Notes: a model not told the origin generated them from the letters alone. Shown: positions 53,122 through 62,905, counted from the stretch's first letter. The stretch is DNA of 64,000 nucleotides from Burkholderia pyrrocinia (GCF_022809715.1 NZ_CP094460.1:682001-746000); one strand, 5' to 3'. Program-made: numbers and translations.

Positions 53122-55500
53122 TCAGTACAGCAGAAACGCCGCCCGCGCTTGCGCGAACGCCGCCGTCTGCGTGTCGACGACCCGTTCGATGTCGTCGAGC
53201 GGCCTCCCCGCTTCCAGCATGTCGGCGACCTCGCGCGAACCGACCGACGCGCGAATCGCGTCGATCCGGAACAGTCCGGGATACCGACGGTGCAAAACGA
53301 GTGCAAGTGCGAGCCCTATTTCGCCGGGTTTTGCCGCGCCGGGCAGTCGCGCAATGCGCACACCGTCGCACGGTACACCGCGATAAGGTCCTTCCGCCGG
53401 CACGAAGCGAACCGGCGCGAAGGTCGCGCCGAGCCGCATCGCACGAAGATCGTCGGCGAGTGCATGGCCGTCGATCCACGGCGCGCCGACCACGCCGAAC
53501 GGCGTTGCGGTGCCGCGCCCGACACTGAGCGCCGCACCTTCGACGAGCCCCGTCTCGGGATACAGCGACAGCGCGCCGGTATCGCGCAGGTTCGGCGACG
53601 GCGGCACCCAGCCCAGCCCGGTGGCGTCGAAGCGCATCGCGCGCGCGTAGTGCGCCATCGGTACCACGGTGAGCGCGGCGCCGATTCGCATCCGGTCATT
53701 GAACAGGCGCGCGAGTTCGCCGATCGTCATCCCGTGCTGAAGCGGCAGCGGGAAATAGCCGGTGAACGTGCGCGGCCCCGGATCCGCCACCGGGCCGCCG
53801 ACGACATCCGCGCCCAGCGGATTCGGACGGTCCAGCACGAGCACCGGACGATGCGCGGCAGCCGCCGCCTCGAGCGCATAACCAAGCGTGGCCAGGTAAG
53901 TGAAGAAGCGTACGCCGGCATCCTGCAGGTCGATCACCAGCACATCGGCATCGGCGAGCAACTCGGGGGCGATCCGGCGGTGGCTGCCGTAGAGGCTGTG
54001 AACCGTCACGCCGGTCGCGGCATCGATCGTGTCGCCGAACGTTTCGTCCACGTCGGTGCCGAGCCCGTGCTCGGGCGCGAACAGCGCAACGAGCCGTGCG
54101 CCCGGCGCGTGCGCGAGCAGGTCGGCGGTCCGCGTGCCGAACCGGTCGAAGCCGCTGCGATTCGTGATCAGCGCAATGCGCTTGCCGGCCACGGCCGCGA
54201 ATCCGTCCGCCGCGAGCACGTCGATGCCGGCCAGCACCGGTCCGTGCGATGCCGGCAGCCGGCCGCTACGGGCGACGGCCTCGGCCATCGTCGGTGCGCG
54301 CGTGGCGATCTGCGGCAACGTCGAGGGCCCCGCCCCGCTCGATACGATGCGGAGCACCTGCTCGCGCAACGGCGCGGCGGTGCCGGTTTCATCGGGATAC
54401 AGCCGGCTCGTCAGCACGACCGCGAAGCGGCGCGTCACCGGATCGATCCACAGGGCGGTGCCCGTGTAGCCGAGATGCTGCAGCACGCCGACCGCGGGCA
54501 GCCGGTAGCGGTTCGCGACGAGCGGCGCCGCGACTGCCCAGCCGGTCGTGCGCAGGTCGCCTTCGGCATCGAGCGTGGCCGGCGTCTCGAGCGTCGTGAT
54601 GCTGGCGCGGCTCAGCACGCGTGCCGAGCCGAGTGTGCCGCCGTTCAGCAGCATGCGTGCGAAGCGCGCGAGATCGTCCGCGCTCGCGAACAGGCCCGCG
54701 TTGCCCGCCACGCCGCCCATCGCGGCGGCGATCGGATCGTGCACCCGGCCCCTGATCAGGCGGCCATCCCGGACGACCGTGGGCGCGACGCGCGCCAGCA
54801 ACGACGCAGGCGGCCGAAACGCCGTGCTCGCCATGCCGAGCGGCGCGAATATGTGCATCGCGCACCACGCGTCGAGCGGCCGTCGCGACACGCGCTCGAC
54901 GATCTGGCCGAGCACCACGTAGTTGACGTCGCTGTACCGTACGCGCGCGCCGGGCCGCGCATCGGGCGCCATCGCGACGATGTCGGCCAGCACCGCCGCG
55001 CGGCTGCGCAGCGCGCGAGACGACGACACGCCGGGCGGCAGCCCGGACGTATGCGCGAGCAACTGCCGAAGCGTGACGTCCGCCTTGCCGCGCGCGGCGA
55101 ACGCAGGCCAGTAGTGTGCGGCCGGAGTATCGAGATCGAGCTCCCCGCGCTCCGCGAGCTGCATGACGGCGACGGCCGTCGCCACGGGCTTCGTCAGCGA
55201 CGCGAGATCGAAAACGGTATCGGCCGTCATCGCTTCGGCGGCCGTGCCCGTCACACGAAAGCCGCGGGCCACACGTACGCGCACACCGTCCGCATCGCCC
55301 GTCACGACGACCGCGCCGGCAAGATGGCGATCGGCGATCTCGGCGGCAATGACAGCGTCGATCGCGGCGGCCGGCGGTAGCGCCGCGGCCGGGTCGACTT
55401 CCGCCCGCGCGCAGACGGGCGCCAGCGCGAGCAGCAGCGCGCCGGTCAGCGCGGCAGCGCAGCGGGATCGTAGCGATTGCGCGGATTCCACAGCATCCAT
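53122..55500 (-). CDS. Fusion of a serine beta-lactamase-like domain and a NamZ (DUF1343) domain
   Basis: A 792-aa exported protein. After a signal peptide (ALTGALLLALAPVCARA) comes a penicillin-binding/beta-lactamase fold with the SLTK nucleophile motif at 101-104 and a Tyr motif at 189 (RYSDVNYVVLG). From about residue 425 follows a DUF1343 domain: GKRIALITNRSGFDRFG, LFAPEHGLGTDVDETFGDTI, DLQDAGVRFFTYLATLGYAL, LDRPNPLGADVVGGPV. DUF1343 includes NamZ, an exo-acetylmuramidase of peptidoglycan recycling. The start overlaps the DUF4015 gene by 55 bp. A role in wall-fragment processing is inferred. Confidence 0.88.
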   Translation of the reverse strand: MDAVESAQSLRSRCAAALTGALLLALAPVCARAEVDPAAALPPAAAIDAVIAAEIADRHLAGAVVVTGDADGVRVRVARGFRVTGTAAEAMTADTVFDLASLTKPVATAVAVMQLAERGELDLDTPAAHYWPAFAARGKADVTLRQLLAHTSGLPPGVSSSRALRSRAAVLADIVAMAPDARPGARVRYSDVNYVVLGQIVERVSRRPLDAWCAMHIFAPLGMASTAFRPPASLLARVAPTVVRDGRLIRGRVHDPIAAAMGGVAGNAGLFASADDLARFARMLLNGGTLGSARVLSRASITTLETPATLDAEGDLRTTGWAVAAPLVANRYRLPAVGVLQHLGYTGTALWIDPVTRRFAVVLTSRLYPDETGTAAPLREQVLRIVSSGAGPSTLPQIATRAPTMAEAVARSGRLPASHGPVLAGIDVLAADGFAAVAGKRIALITNRSGFDRFGTRTADLLAHAPGARLVALFAPEHGLGTDVDETFGDTIDAATGVTVHSLYGSHRRIAPELLADADVLVIDLQDAGVRFFTYLATLGYALEAAAAAHRPVLVLDRPNPLGADVVGGPVADPGPRTFTGYFPLPLQHGMTIGELARLFNDRMRIGAALTVVPMAHYARAMRFDATGLGWVPPSPNLRDTGALSLYPETGLVEGAALSVGRGTATPFGVVGAPWIDGHALADDLRAMRLGATFAPVRFVPAEGPYRGVPCDGVRIARLPGAAKPGEIGLALALVLHRRYPGLFRIDAIRASVGSREVADMLEAGRPLDDIERVVDTQTAAFAQARAAFLLY

Positions 55501-56693
55501 CCGTCCGTGCCGGCCGTATCGGCGGCGTCGACCTGCGCGCGAATCTCATCCGCATCGAATTCCCGGTGGTCGAACGCGTAGTCGCGAAACGCCTGCAGCC
55601 AGGGCCGAAAGCGCACGCCGGCGAGCCCCGTGCGGTGCATCGCTTCGGTCAGCGAACGTTCGACGATCTCGCCCGGATGATCGGTGGGTTTGCGGCAGCC
55701 GGGCAAGCCCCACGTAAAGCCCGACGGGTACAGCATCGGCGAAATGTAGTCGACCACCCCGCCCAATGCGCCAAGCCGTTGCCCGATGTGCGTGTCGTCC
55801 TCGTTCCAGCACACGTAGCCGAAGATGTCGGCCGACACATAAACGTTGTACGGCCGCAGCCGCTCGCGCGCCCCCGCCAGGAATCCCGTGATCGCGGCCA
55901 CGCGGTTCGCTTCCGTATTGGGCTCGCTGAAGCGCAGGTTGTTCGCATCGGGAAAGCGCAGGTAGTCGAACTGGATCTCGTCGAAACCCAGCTTCGCCGC
56001 CTCTTCCGCGACGTCGAAGTTGTGTGCCCACGCCGCCTGCACGGTCGGATCGATCCATCGCAAATGCTCGCGATCGCGCCAGATCCCGCCGGCCGCATCG
56101 CGCACCGCCCAGTCCGGGCGGGCAGCCGCGAGCGGATCGTCCTTGAACACGACGATGCGGGCGATCAGGTACAACCCGCGCGCATGAAACGTGCGGATCA
56201 GGCCCGCCAGGTCGGCGACGCGCGGTGCCGGATCGCTTGCCGCGCCGATCGCTTCGCGTGCCGCGCTGCGATAAGGGGTCATTCCGCGATCGCCCTTCAC
56301 GTCGATCACGAACGCGTTGACTGCCGTGCGGCCCTGCAGCGCGAGCGCCGCGTCGCGCAGCGTACGGTCCGCGATGCCGTAGGCGGACAGGTAGACCGCT
56401 TTCGGACGCACGGGTGTCATGCGAATCGTATGCGTGACCCCGGCCGCCGTCAGTTCGACTTCGGTTCGTGCGTAGCCCGGCGCACGCACGCTCAAGCGTG
56501 TACCGGTCGTCTCGACCTCCAGTGAAAACGCTCCGTCGCCGTCCGCGGTTCGGCTCACGCCGGACGCATAGCCGATCGCACCGGCCAGCGGGTGCCCGTT
56601 CGTGGCATCGACGACCGTGATCGCCACCGGTGCCGCCTGCGCGGCGAAACCGGCGAGCAACAGCAGGACGCAGGCGATCAGGCGGTCAATCAT
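55446..56693 (-). CDS. DUF4015 putative glycoside hydrolase, exported
   Basis: A signal peptide (LIACVLLLLAGFAAQA) leads to a small beta domain with a carboxypeptidase-regulatory look (ITVVDATNGHPLAGAIGYAS), then a TIM barrel: KAVYLSAYGIADRTLRDAAL, NAFVIDVKGDRGMTPY, KLGFDEIQFDYLRFPD and VVDYISPMLYPSGFTWGLPG. These are the DUF4015 hallmarks, a family related to polysaccharide hydrolases, with Asp/Glu in FDEIQFDYLRFP as candidate catalytic residues. Length is 415 aa. It overlaps both neighbours and so is co-translated with the deacetylase and NamZ genes. Confidence 0.88.
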   Translation of the reverse strand: MIDRLIACVLLLLAGFAAQAAPVAITVVDATNGHPLAGAIGYASGVSRTADGDGAFSLEVETTGTRLSVRAPGYARTEVELTAAGVTHTIRMTPVRPKAVYLSAYGIADRTLRDAALALQGRTAVNAFVIDVKGDRGMTPYRSAAREAIGAASDPAPRVADLAGLIRTFHARGLYLIARIVVFKDDPLAAARPDWAVRDAAGGIWRDREHLRWIDPTVQAAWAHNFDVAEEAAKLGFDEIQFDYLRFPDANNLRFSEPNTEANRVAAITGFLAGARERLRPYNVYVSADIFGYVCWNEDDTHIGQRLGALGGVVDYISPMLYPSGFTWGLPGCRKPTDHPGEIVERSLTEAMHRTGLAGVRFRPWLQAFRDYAFDHREFDADEIRAQVDAADTAGTDGWMLWNPRNRYDPAALPR

Positions 56694-57474
56694 GGCTTCC
56701 CCCGGCGGTTTGCAGCAATCCGTTCATGCATCGTGCGTCGCATGCATCCGTCATCAGATAACGCGGCAGCGTCATGGCCGGGTCCGTGAGCCGAACGGGA
56801 CGCGCATCGAGCGTGAAGGCGGCGACATAACCTTCGCGAGCGGCCAGTTGGTCGGTTTCTTCATCGTGGACGCCGAATGGCCAGGCCAGCAGCCGGATCG
56901 GCTTGCCGGTTTCGGACTCGAGCCGTTCGCGGGAGCGGCTCAACTGGACGGACACGAAGCGCCGGTAGTCGTCCGTGGTGCGCCGGGCGCGTTCGGTGTG
57001 AAAATTCGGATGCCAGTACGTATGGGACTCGATGTCGACTCCGCCGGATCCGCCAAGCGCGCGCAGCTGGTCCCACGTCATCGCGTAGCTGGCGTTGGAG
57101 ATTGCCGACGGATAGACGAACAGCGTGACCGGTATTGGGTGCCGGGCCAGCAACGGGCGCAGTATCTCGTAGACGGAACGGTGACCGTCGTCGACCGTGA
57201 TCGCGACCGCCCGCGCCGGCACCGCATCCGTCTGGCCGCCATGCCAGCGCACCACGTCGGCGAGCGGCACGATGCGATAGCCGCTTGCCTCGATCGCATG
57301 CAACTGGTTGCGGAATGTCTCGGTACGCACCGTCATCGAATCCAGGCGCTCCGCTGCAAACCGGTGATAGACGAGAATCAGCACGCGTTGCGGCGCCGGC
57401 ACGACGGCGTCGGCCGACGCGGCCGGCAGCACGCACGACAGAACGAACAGACAGACGATCAAGCGTAAGACCAT
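56686..57474 (-). CDS. Exported polysaccharide deacetylase (NodB-like)
   Basis: A 262-aa carbohydrate esterase family 4 protein with a signal peptide (RLIVCLFVLSCVLPAASA). The NodB motifs are present: TVDDGHRS (metal/catalytic Asp pair), ESHTYWHPN (His pair) and AWPFGVHDEE, with a terminal DPAMTLPRYLMT block. It lies first in a leftward three-gene operon. Deacetylases of this type act on N-acetylglucosamine polymers; joint presence with a DUF4015 barrel recalls the two-domain PgaB of PNAG export, here on separate chains. Confidence 0.9.
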   Translation of the reverse strand: MVLRLIVCLFVLSCVLPAASADAVVPAPQRVLILVYHRFAAERLDSMTVRTETFRNQLHAIEASGYRIVPLADVVRWHGGQTDAVPARAVAITVDDGHRSVYEILRPLLARHPIPVTLFVYPSAISNASYAMTWDQLRALGGSGGVDIESHTYWHPNFHTERARRTTDDYRRFVSVQLSRSRERLESETGKPIRLLAWPFGVHDEETDQLAAREGYVAAFTLDARPVRLTDPAMTLPRYLMTDACDARCMNGLLQTAGGSHD

Positions 57475-57811
57475 GGCGCACCTCGGGGAATCGCTGCCCT
57501 ATTCTTCCCGATCGCGCCGCGCGCTCGCTGAGCCAGGTCAACAACCGTTCGCACGACGACGATACCGCGCACGTGCCTGGCGGCATCCGCGTCAGGTTGC
57601 TTCGGCAACCAGTTCGACATGAATCCGCTCGACATCGGCGCGTGTGCAAAGCGCCGTGCCGGGATGCTCGACCGAAGCAGCCGATGCTGCCAGCGCGGGC
57701 GCAGCGTTGACGGCGGTCAAGCAATGCCGCAAAGGCGCCGGATTGCGCTCGATCAACGACGCGTGCCGGCAGGCCCTTACAGTGAATCATTCGCCGTCGC
57801 GGAGCCTCGCC
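57475..57811. promoter_or_regulatory. Divergent control region with two FNR-like sites
   Basis: This 337-bp gap separates the leftward deacetylase operon from the rightward reductase gene. It carries CTGAGCCAGGTCAA (57528-57541) and TTGCGCTCGATCAA (57743-57756), each matching most of TTGAT-N4-ATCAA. The second is 55 bp before the reductase ATG, a good activator distance. No gene is seen in the gap. Confidence 0.48.
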
Positions 57812-59605
57812 ATGGACGAGCAGTCGCTTTGCACCACCGTGTTCGCCGAACGCTATGCGCAGTCCGGCGAAACGTCCCACGCAGCCGTATTCCGGCGCGT
57901 TGCCCATGCGCTGTCGCTCGCCGAACCGGCGGAGCTTCACATGCAGGCCGAGCGCGCGTTCTTTCTGAATCTGATGCGCGGGGCGATCGGCGCCGGCCGC
58001 ATCCTCGCGAACGCAGGCGCGCAGACGGGCGGAACGATGATCAACTGCTTCGTCCATCCACTCGAGATTCCAGCCGAGATGCCCGTGCAGGCCGTCGACG
58101 CAGCGCTCGAGCGCGCACTCGACGACGCACGGCACACGCTGCTGATGGGGGGCGGAATCGGCTACGACTTCTCGCCGGTGCCACCCGCGGACGCTTACCA
58201 GCGACGTCTCTCATCCGAACAAGGCGTGTGCGCGGCAATCGACCGCTTCGATGCGATGTGCCGCGCGCTGCCGTTCACCGGTCCGCGCCGGGGCGCGCAA
58301 ATGGGTGTGCTGCGATGCGATCATCCGGACCTGGTCGCGTTCGTTACGGCCAAGCGCGGACGATCGCGCTGGTCGACGTTCAATCTGTCGGTCGGCATCA
58401 CGGACGCGTTCATGGAGGCGGTCGCGTACGACCGGCCGTGGGCGCTCGTCCATGATGCGCCGCGCTATTGCGCGTCCGGCGCACCGTCCCGGCAGCCGGA
58501 CGGGCGTTACCTTTACGCGACGGTTCCGGCCCGTACGCTGTGGCATGAGATCGTCAACGCCGCGCGCGACAGCGCCGAGCCCGGACTGCTGTTCCTCGAT
58601 ACGATCCGCGATGCGAATCCGCTGCGCGAACACGAGCGGATCGACGCGACGAACCCGTGCGGCGAGCAGCCGCTGCCGTCCCATGGCAGCTGTGTGCTGG
58701 GGCCGATCGACCTGTCGCGCTTCGTTCACCACCCGTTCGGTGTCGACGGCAAGCCACGCTTCGACTTCGCGACGCTCGCCGATGCGGTGCGTATCCAGGT
58801 ACGCATGCTCGACAACGTGCTCGACCTGACCGCTTGGCCACTCGCCGCGCACGAGCGCGAGGCGCACCGGAAGCGGCGCATCGGTGTCGGCGTAACGGGG
58901 CTTGGCGATGCGCTGACGATGCTGCGGCTGCGCTATGACAGCGCCGAAGCGCGCGCGTTTGCGCGCGGTATCGCGCTGACGATGCGCGAGCATGCGTTTG
59001 CCGCATCGGCCGCGCTTGCCGCCGAGCGCGGCGCGTTTCCGGCCTACGATCCGGCCGCCTATCTGGCCGGCCCCGCAAACCGCATGCTCCTGCCGCTGAA
59101 GGTGCATCACGCGATCGCACGGCACGGGCTGCGCAACAGCCATCTGCTGTCGTTCGCGCCGGCCGGCAGCGTGAGTCTCGCGTTTTGCGACAACTGTTCG
59201 AACGGGATCGAACCGGCCGTCGGCTGGACGCAGCGTCGAATGGTCCGCACCGCGGGCGGACGCGTCCGTCCGTTTCGTGTCGAGAATCACGCTTACCGGC
59301 TGTTTCGCGAACTGCATGGCGACAATGTCCGGCTGCCCGACTATTTCGTCACCGCGGCGGATATCGCACCGGCCGATCATGTCGCGATGCTCGCTGCGCT
59401 GCAGCCCTGCATCGACGCCGGCATCTCGAAGACCGTGACGATGCCCGGCCAGTGTTCGCTTTCCCAGGTCGACGAACTGTTCTTTCTGGCGTGGCGCGAG
59501 CGGCTCAAGGGGATCACGGTGTTCCGGCCCGATCCACAGCTCGCGTCGGTCGTCACCGATGACGCCGCGCAACAGCGCGACGGCACCGTCTGCATCAACT
59601 GCTGA
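57812..59605 (+). CDS. Adenosylcobalamin-dependent (class II) ribonucleotide reductase
   Basis: Class II reductases make deoxyribonucleotides with or without oxygen using vitamin B12. The 597-aa protein has the active-site Cys of GGTMINCFVHPL (Cys79), the radical-site NPCGEQPLPSHGSC loop at about 281-294, the substrate-phosphate SFAPAGSVSLAF loop and a C-terminal redox pair (CINC, 594-597). The start at 57812 is chosen because GGAG lies 8 bp upstream; the open frame extends further 5' without family similarity. It is short for the class and lacks an N-terminal ATP cone. Confidence 0.9.
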   Translation: MDEQSLCTTVFAERYAQSGETSHAAVFRRVAHALSLAEPAELHMQAERAFFLNLMRGAIGAGRILANAGAQTGGTMINCFVHPLEIPAEMPVQAVDAALERALDDARHTLLMGGGIGYDFSPVPPADAYQRRLSSEQGVCAAIDRFDAMCRALPFTGPRRGAQMGVLRCDHPDLVAFVTAKRGRSRWSTFNLSVGITDAFMEAVAYDRPWALVHDAPRYCASGAPSRQPDGRYLYATVPARTLWHEIVNAARDSAEPGLLFLDTIRDANPLREHERIDATNPCGEQPLPSHGSCVLGPIDLSRFVHHPFGVDGKPRFDFATLADAVRIQVRMLDNVLDLTAWPLAAHEREAHRKRRIGVGVTGLGDALTMLRLRYDSAEARAFARGIALTMREHAFAASAALAAERGAFPAYDPAAYLAGPANRMLLPLKVHHAIARHGLRNSHLLSFAPAGSVSLAFCDNCSNGIEPAVGWTQRRMVRTAGGRVRPFRVENHAYRLFRELHGDNVRLPDYFVTAADIAPADHVAMLAALQPCIDAGISKTVTMPGQCSLSQVDELFFLAWRERLKGITVFRPDPQLASVVTDDAAQQRDGTVCINC

Positions 59606-59661
59606 ACGACACGATAGCCGGCCGGAAGCGTTCGGCAGTTCGGCACGAAGCGGGCAACCGT

Positions 59662-61569
59662 TCAGACGGGAGCGCCCGTTGTCGCCGCCGATTCCGCTTC
59701 CGCGGGCCGGCCCGGCTCGTCGGCATCGTCCGGCCCCGCAATGAGCGCCATCAGCATGTCGTGATCGATCGACTCGTGCAGCAACAGGCACTGGGCAATC
59801 CGTTCGAGCGCGTCGCGGTGCTCACCGAGCGTTGCCGCGACCCGCACGTGCGCATCCTCGAGCAGCGCACGCACCTCCTCGTCGATCAGTTGCGCCGTGT
59901 GTTCGCTGCAACGGCCGTCGCCCGGCGTCCATACGCCGGGCGCCCGGCCCTGCGATGCAGCGTCGTCGAACGTCGACAGGCCGATCTTGTCGCTCATCCC
60001 GTACTGCATGACCATGTGCCGGGCGAGCGCGGTCGCCCGCTCGAGATCGTTCTGCGCGCCGGTCGACACGTCGCCGAACGCGATTTCCTCGGCCACCCGC
60101 CCGCCAAGCAATACGTCGAGCCGGTCGAGCAATTCGCTCCTGCGCAGCACGTAGCGATCCTCGGTCGGCACCTGCTGCGTATAGCCGAGTGCCGCGATGC
60201 CGCGCGGGATGATCGACACCTTCTTCACCGGATCGCAGTGCGCGCGGCTTTGCGCGACGAGCGCGTGGCCCGACTCGTGGTACGCAATGGTGCGCTTCTC
60301 CTGCTCGTTCATCACGCGGCTCTTGCGCTCCATGCCCGTCATCGCGCGATCGATCGCCTCGTCGAAGTCGGCCATCCCGATCGCCGGTTTGCCGAGTTCG
60401 GCCGCATGCAGCGCGGCCTCGTTGACGACATTCGCGAGATCGGCACCGACAAATCCCGGCGTGCGCGATGCCAGCTCGGCCAGATCGACTTCGGGGGCAA
60501 GCTTCACGCGCTTCGTGTGCACGGCCAGAATCTGCTTGCGTCCGTTCAGGTCCGGCCGGTCGATCGCGATGTGCCGGTCGAAACGTCCGGGGCGCAGCAG
60601 CGCGGGATCCAGGATCTCCGGCCGGTTGGTCGCGGCCATGATGATGACGCCGGAATTCGCCTGAAAGCCGTCCATCTCGACGAGCAACTGGTTCAGCGTC
60701 TGCTCGCGCTCGTCGTTGCCGGACATCGGGCCGACGCCGCGCGCCTTGCCGAGCGCATCGAGTTCGTCGATGAACACGATGCACGGCGCCTTTTGCTGCG
60801 CCTGTTCGAACAGATCGCGCACGCGAGCCGCGCCGACGCCGACGAACATCTCGACGAATGCCGAGCCGCTGATCGAGAAAAACGGCACAGCCGCCTCGCC
60901 GGCGACCGCGCGCGCGAGCAGTGTCTTGCCGGTGCCGGGCGCGCCGACGATCAGCACGCCCTTCGGAATCTTGCCGCCGAGCCGCTGATAGCGTTCGGGT
61001 TCGCGCAGGAACGCGACGATCTGCTGCAACTCGGCCTTCGCCTCGTCGATGCCCGCAATGTCGCTGAACGTGATGCCGGTTTCCTGCTGCACATAGACGC
61101 GCGCCCGGCTCTTTCCCATGCCGCTCAGGTCCCTTACCCCGCCCGGCCTGCGCATCATGAAGTTCCACACCAGTACGAAGGCGATCACCGGAAACGCCCA
61201 CGTTGCAAGCGTCTCGATCCAGCTCGAATCCGGCATCCCGCGATAGCGGATGCCGGCGGCCGTCAGCGTGGCGACCAGGCGGTCGTCGGCTACCCGGCTC
61301 GTCGTGAAGCGCCACGGCGGTCCGGCCTTTTTCACGGCAATCGCGTCGGAGGCCGGCAGCATCGGGCCGGCTTCGGGCATGCGCAGTGCGCCCGAGATCG
61401 ACGACTGACCGATCTCCAGATCGTCGACGAGACGCGCGTCGACCAGGCGGTGAAAGTCGCTGTACGAAATCGACGTCGCCTCCGGCTGACGCATCAGCAA
61501 TTGAACCGCAATCAGTACGCCGAAGGCGATCGGGATCAGCAGCGCGGAATAGTCGAATGTTTTCTTCAT
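59662..61569 (-). CDS. ftsH: FtsH-type ATP-dependent zinc metalloprotease (accessory paralogue)
   Basis: This 635-aa membrane protease has two N-terminal helices (residues 9-25 and 118-138) flanking a short periplasmic segment, an AAA+ module with Walker A GAPGTGKT at 209-216, Walker [13 protein letters not shown] and the SRH region, and the zinc site HESGH at 431-435. All catalytic residues are intact. Burkholderia genomes have a housekeeping FtsH elsewhere; this copy, with a BON and a zinc-ribbon gene, looks like a stress-locus paralogue. It is last in a leftward three-gene operon. Confidence 0.92.
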   Translation of the reverse strand: MKKTFDYSALLIPIAFGVLIAVQLLMRQPEATSISYSDFHRLVDARLVDDLEIGQSSISGALRMPEAGPMLPASDAIAVKKAGPPWRFTTSRVADDRLVATLTAAGIRYRGMPDSSWIETLATWAFPVIAFVLVWNFMMRRPGGVRDLSGMGKSRARVYVQQETGITFSDIAGIDEAKAELQQIVAFLREPERYQRLGGKIPKGVLIVGAPGTGKTLLARAVAGEAAVPFFSISGSAFVEMFVGVGAARVRDLFEQAQQKAPCIVFIDELDALGKARGVGPMSGNDEREQTLNQLLVEMDGFQANSGVIIMAATNRPEILDPALLRPGRFDRHIAIDRPDLNGRKQILAVHTKRVKLAPEVDLAELASRTPGFVGADLANVVNEAALHAAELGKPAIGMADFDEAIDRAMTGMERKSRVMNEQEKRTIAYHESGHALVAQSRAHCDPVKKVSIIPRGIAALGYTQQVPTEDRYVLRRSELLDRLDVLLGGRVAEEIAFGDVSTGAQNDLERATALARHMVMQYGMSDKIGLSTFDDAASQGRAPGVWTPGDGRCSEHTAQLIDEEVRALLEDAHVRVAATLGEHRDALERIAQCLLLHESIDHDMLMALIAGPDDADEPGRPAEAESAATTGAPV

Positions 61570-61602
61570 TGCATTGATCCTGCACGACGGGCGCAGGCCA
61601 GG

Positions 61603-62112
61603 TCATGCATCGTCACGTGTCCATTGCGCGCGCAGCATGTCCTCGCTGTCGCGATAGTTGAGCGCGAGATTGCCGTGATGCGCATGCAGCAATGCTTCGC
61701 CCAGGCGCCGCACCATATGCATGCCCGTCGTCCGGATGACGAGCGTATCGCGGGATTTCTCGATTTCCATGATGCGTTCGAGCGCATGTTCGCTCGTCTC
61801 CAGATCCGCCTGATGCTCGAGCAGTTCGAGGATCGCCGACCGGTGCGCGCGCACGTAATCGCCATGCAATACCAGTTCGCCCGCCGGTGCGTTTTCCCGC
61901 ATGCGCTTGCAGGCCGGGCATTCGAGTTGCCGCCGGTCGAGCGGAGTCGCGTACCAGGTCCAGCGGCCCTCGTCGCAGACGGCGCCGCAGCCTTCGCAGA
62001 TCCTGTCGCCCTTCGGCCGCTTCGGATCGCGATAACTGTCCTTCGTATGCGGCGGCATGCGCTGGTCGCGGCGCAGGTAGTTTCGACCGGGGCCGGAATT
62101 TGAACGGTTCAT
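61603..62112 (-). CDS. Zinc-ribbon protein, NMD3-like
   Basis: A 169-aa protein with two CxxC pairs (ICEGCGAVCDEGRW and ECPACKRM) that should bind one zinc ion, followed by a helical region (RSAILELLEHQADLETSEHA). The zinc ribbon resembles bacterial proteins annotated as NMD3-like factors affecting ribosome stability; that link is by family resemblance only. GGGAG lies 8 bp before the ATG. It is between the BON and FtsH genes, 39 and 33 bp away, in one operon. Confidence 0.72.
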   Translation of the reverse strand: MNRSNSGPGRNYLRRDQRMPPHTKDSYRDPKRPKGDRICEGCGAVCDEGRWTWYATPLDRRQLECPACKRMRENAPAGELVLHGDYVRAHRSAILELLEHQADLETSEHALERIMEIEKSRDTLVIRTTGMHMVRRLGEALLHAHHGNLALNYRDSEDMLRAQWTRDDA

Positions 62113-62151
62113 TGCTGTTTCTCCCTGTAGTGGGCAGTACGAGCAAGCCGG

Positions 62152-62799
62152 TCAGGCAACGGTGAGCCGGTCGACGACTTCGCGAACACCCCTGACCGAC
62201 CCTGCCGCGCCGCACGCGGCACGCCTTTCCGCCAGCGACGCGACCGTGCCCGTCAATGTGACGATGCCGTCGACCGCATCGATCGAAATCCCCGCGGATT
62301 CACGCTGTGCGCGTCGCGCGAGCGCTTCGGCAATCCGCGCGCCGACGTCCGGCACCGTATGGTCGGCACGCACCTGGATGCGGTTCGCCACGCCGACGAC
62401 GCCGATCATCCGGCTCACCATCGCTTCCGCCGCACGGCTCTGGAACGCGTGATCCACTTCGCCGTCGAGCGTCACGCAGCCGTGATCGACCTCGACGCGA
62501 ATCTTGTGATCGCGCAACGCGTCCTGCCAGCCGAGCGCGAACGTGATCGCGATCGCCAGCTCCTGATCGGCGCAGGCGTTCTCCGGCGGTGCAACGTTCA
62601 GTTCGAGTACCAGCGCGCGCGCGTCCGCGACATGCAGCGCCGTTTTCTGCGCCTCGAGTTTCCGGGCCCAGCTGTCGACCGTGCCGCGCAATGTGACGAT
62701 CCGGTCGCGGACGTCGACGTCGATCTGGCGCGCATCGATCGCCGGATTCCAGAAAAGCGCCTGCTCGACATCCTGCTTGAGTGCTGCATCGGACTTCAT
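62152..62799 (-). CDS. Three-BON-domain protein (OsmY-like)
   Basis: About 215 aa from the ATG at 62799 (MKSDAALKQDVEQALFWNPA). Three BON domains follow one another, each with the GxVT/L pattern: DRIVTLRGTVDSW, GCVTLDGEVDHA and GIVTLTGTVASL. BON proteins such as OsmY bind phospholipid membranes in envelope stress; there is no signal peptide here, so it would act at the inner membrane face. GGGAG lies 7 bp upstream. It starts the BON / zinc-ribbon / FtsH operon, with an FNR-like site about 100 bp before it. Confidence 0.85.
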   Translation of the reverse strand: MKSDAALKQDVEQALFWNPAIDARQIDVDVRDRIVTLRGTVDSWARKLEAQKTALHVADARALVLELNVAPPENACADQELAIAITFALGWQDALRDHKIRVEVDHGCVTLDGEVDHAFQSRAAEAMVSRMIGVVGVANRIQVRADHTVPDVGARIAEALARRAQRESAGISIDAVDGIVTLTGTVASLAERRAACGAAGSVRGVREVVDRLTVA

Positions 62800-62891
62800 C
62801 GCGGTCTCCCGTCGGCCCGTGTCGATCGCGAGTCTTGCAATCGGATCCGTGCCGCACCGCATTCAGCATCGCGCATGGCGGCTCGGGCAGC

Positions 62892-62905
62892 TTGACGAGG
62901 ATCAA
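62892..62905. promoter_or_regulatory. FNR-like site TTGACGAGGATCAA
   Basis: It differs from the FNR/ANR consensus TTGAT-N4-ATCAA at one position and lies 93 bp before the BON ATG. It is the best such match in the window. Confidence 0.62.

Noticed and set aside
52945..55380. An 811-codon open frame on the plus strand
   Set aside because: It lies antisense to the beta-lactamase/NamZ gene, is extremely Arg/His-rich and has no domain. It is a typical antisense shadow of a high-GC gene.
59761..62103. A 780-codon plus-strand frame opposite the FtsH and zinc-ribbon genes
   Set aside because: The FtsH reading has all catalytic motifs. The plus-strand frame is Arg-rich, featureless and crosses two genes.
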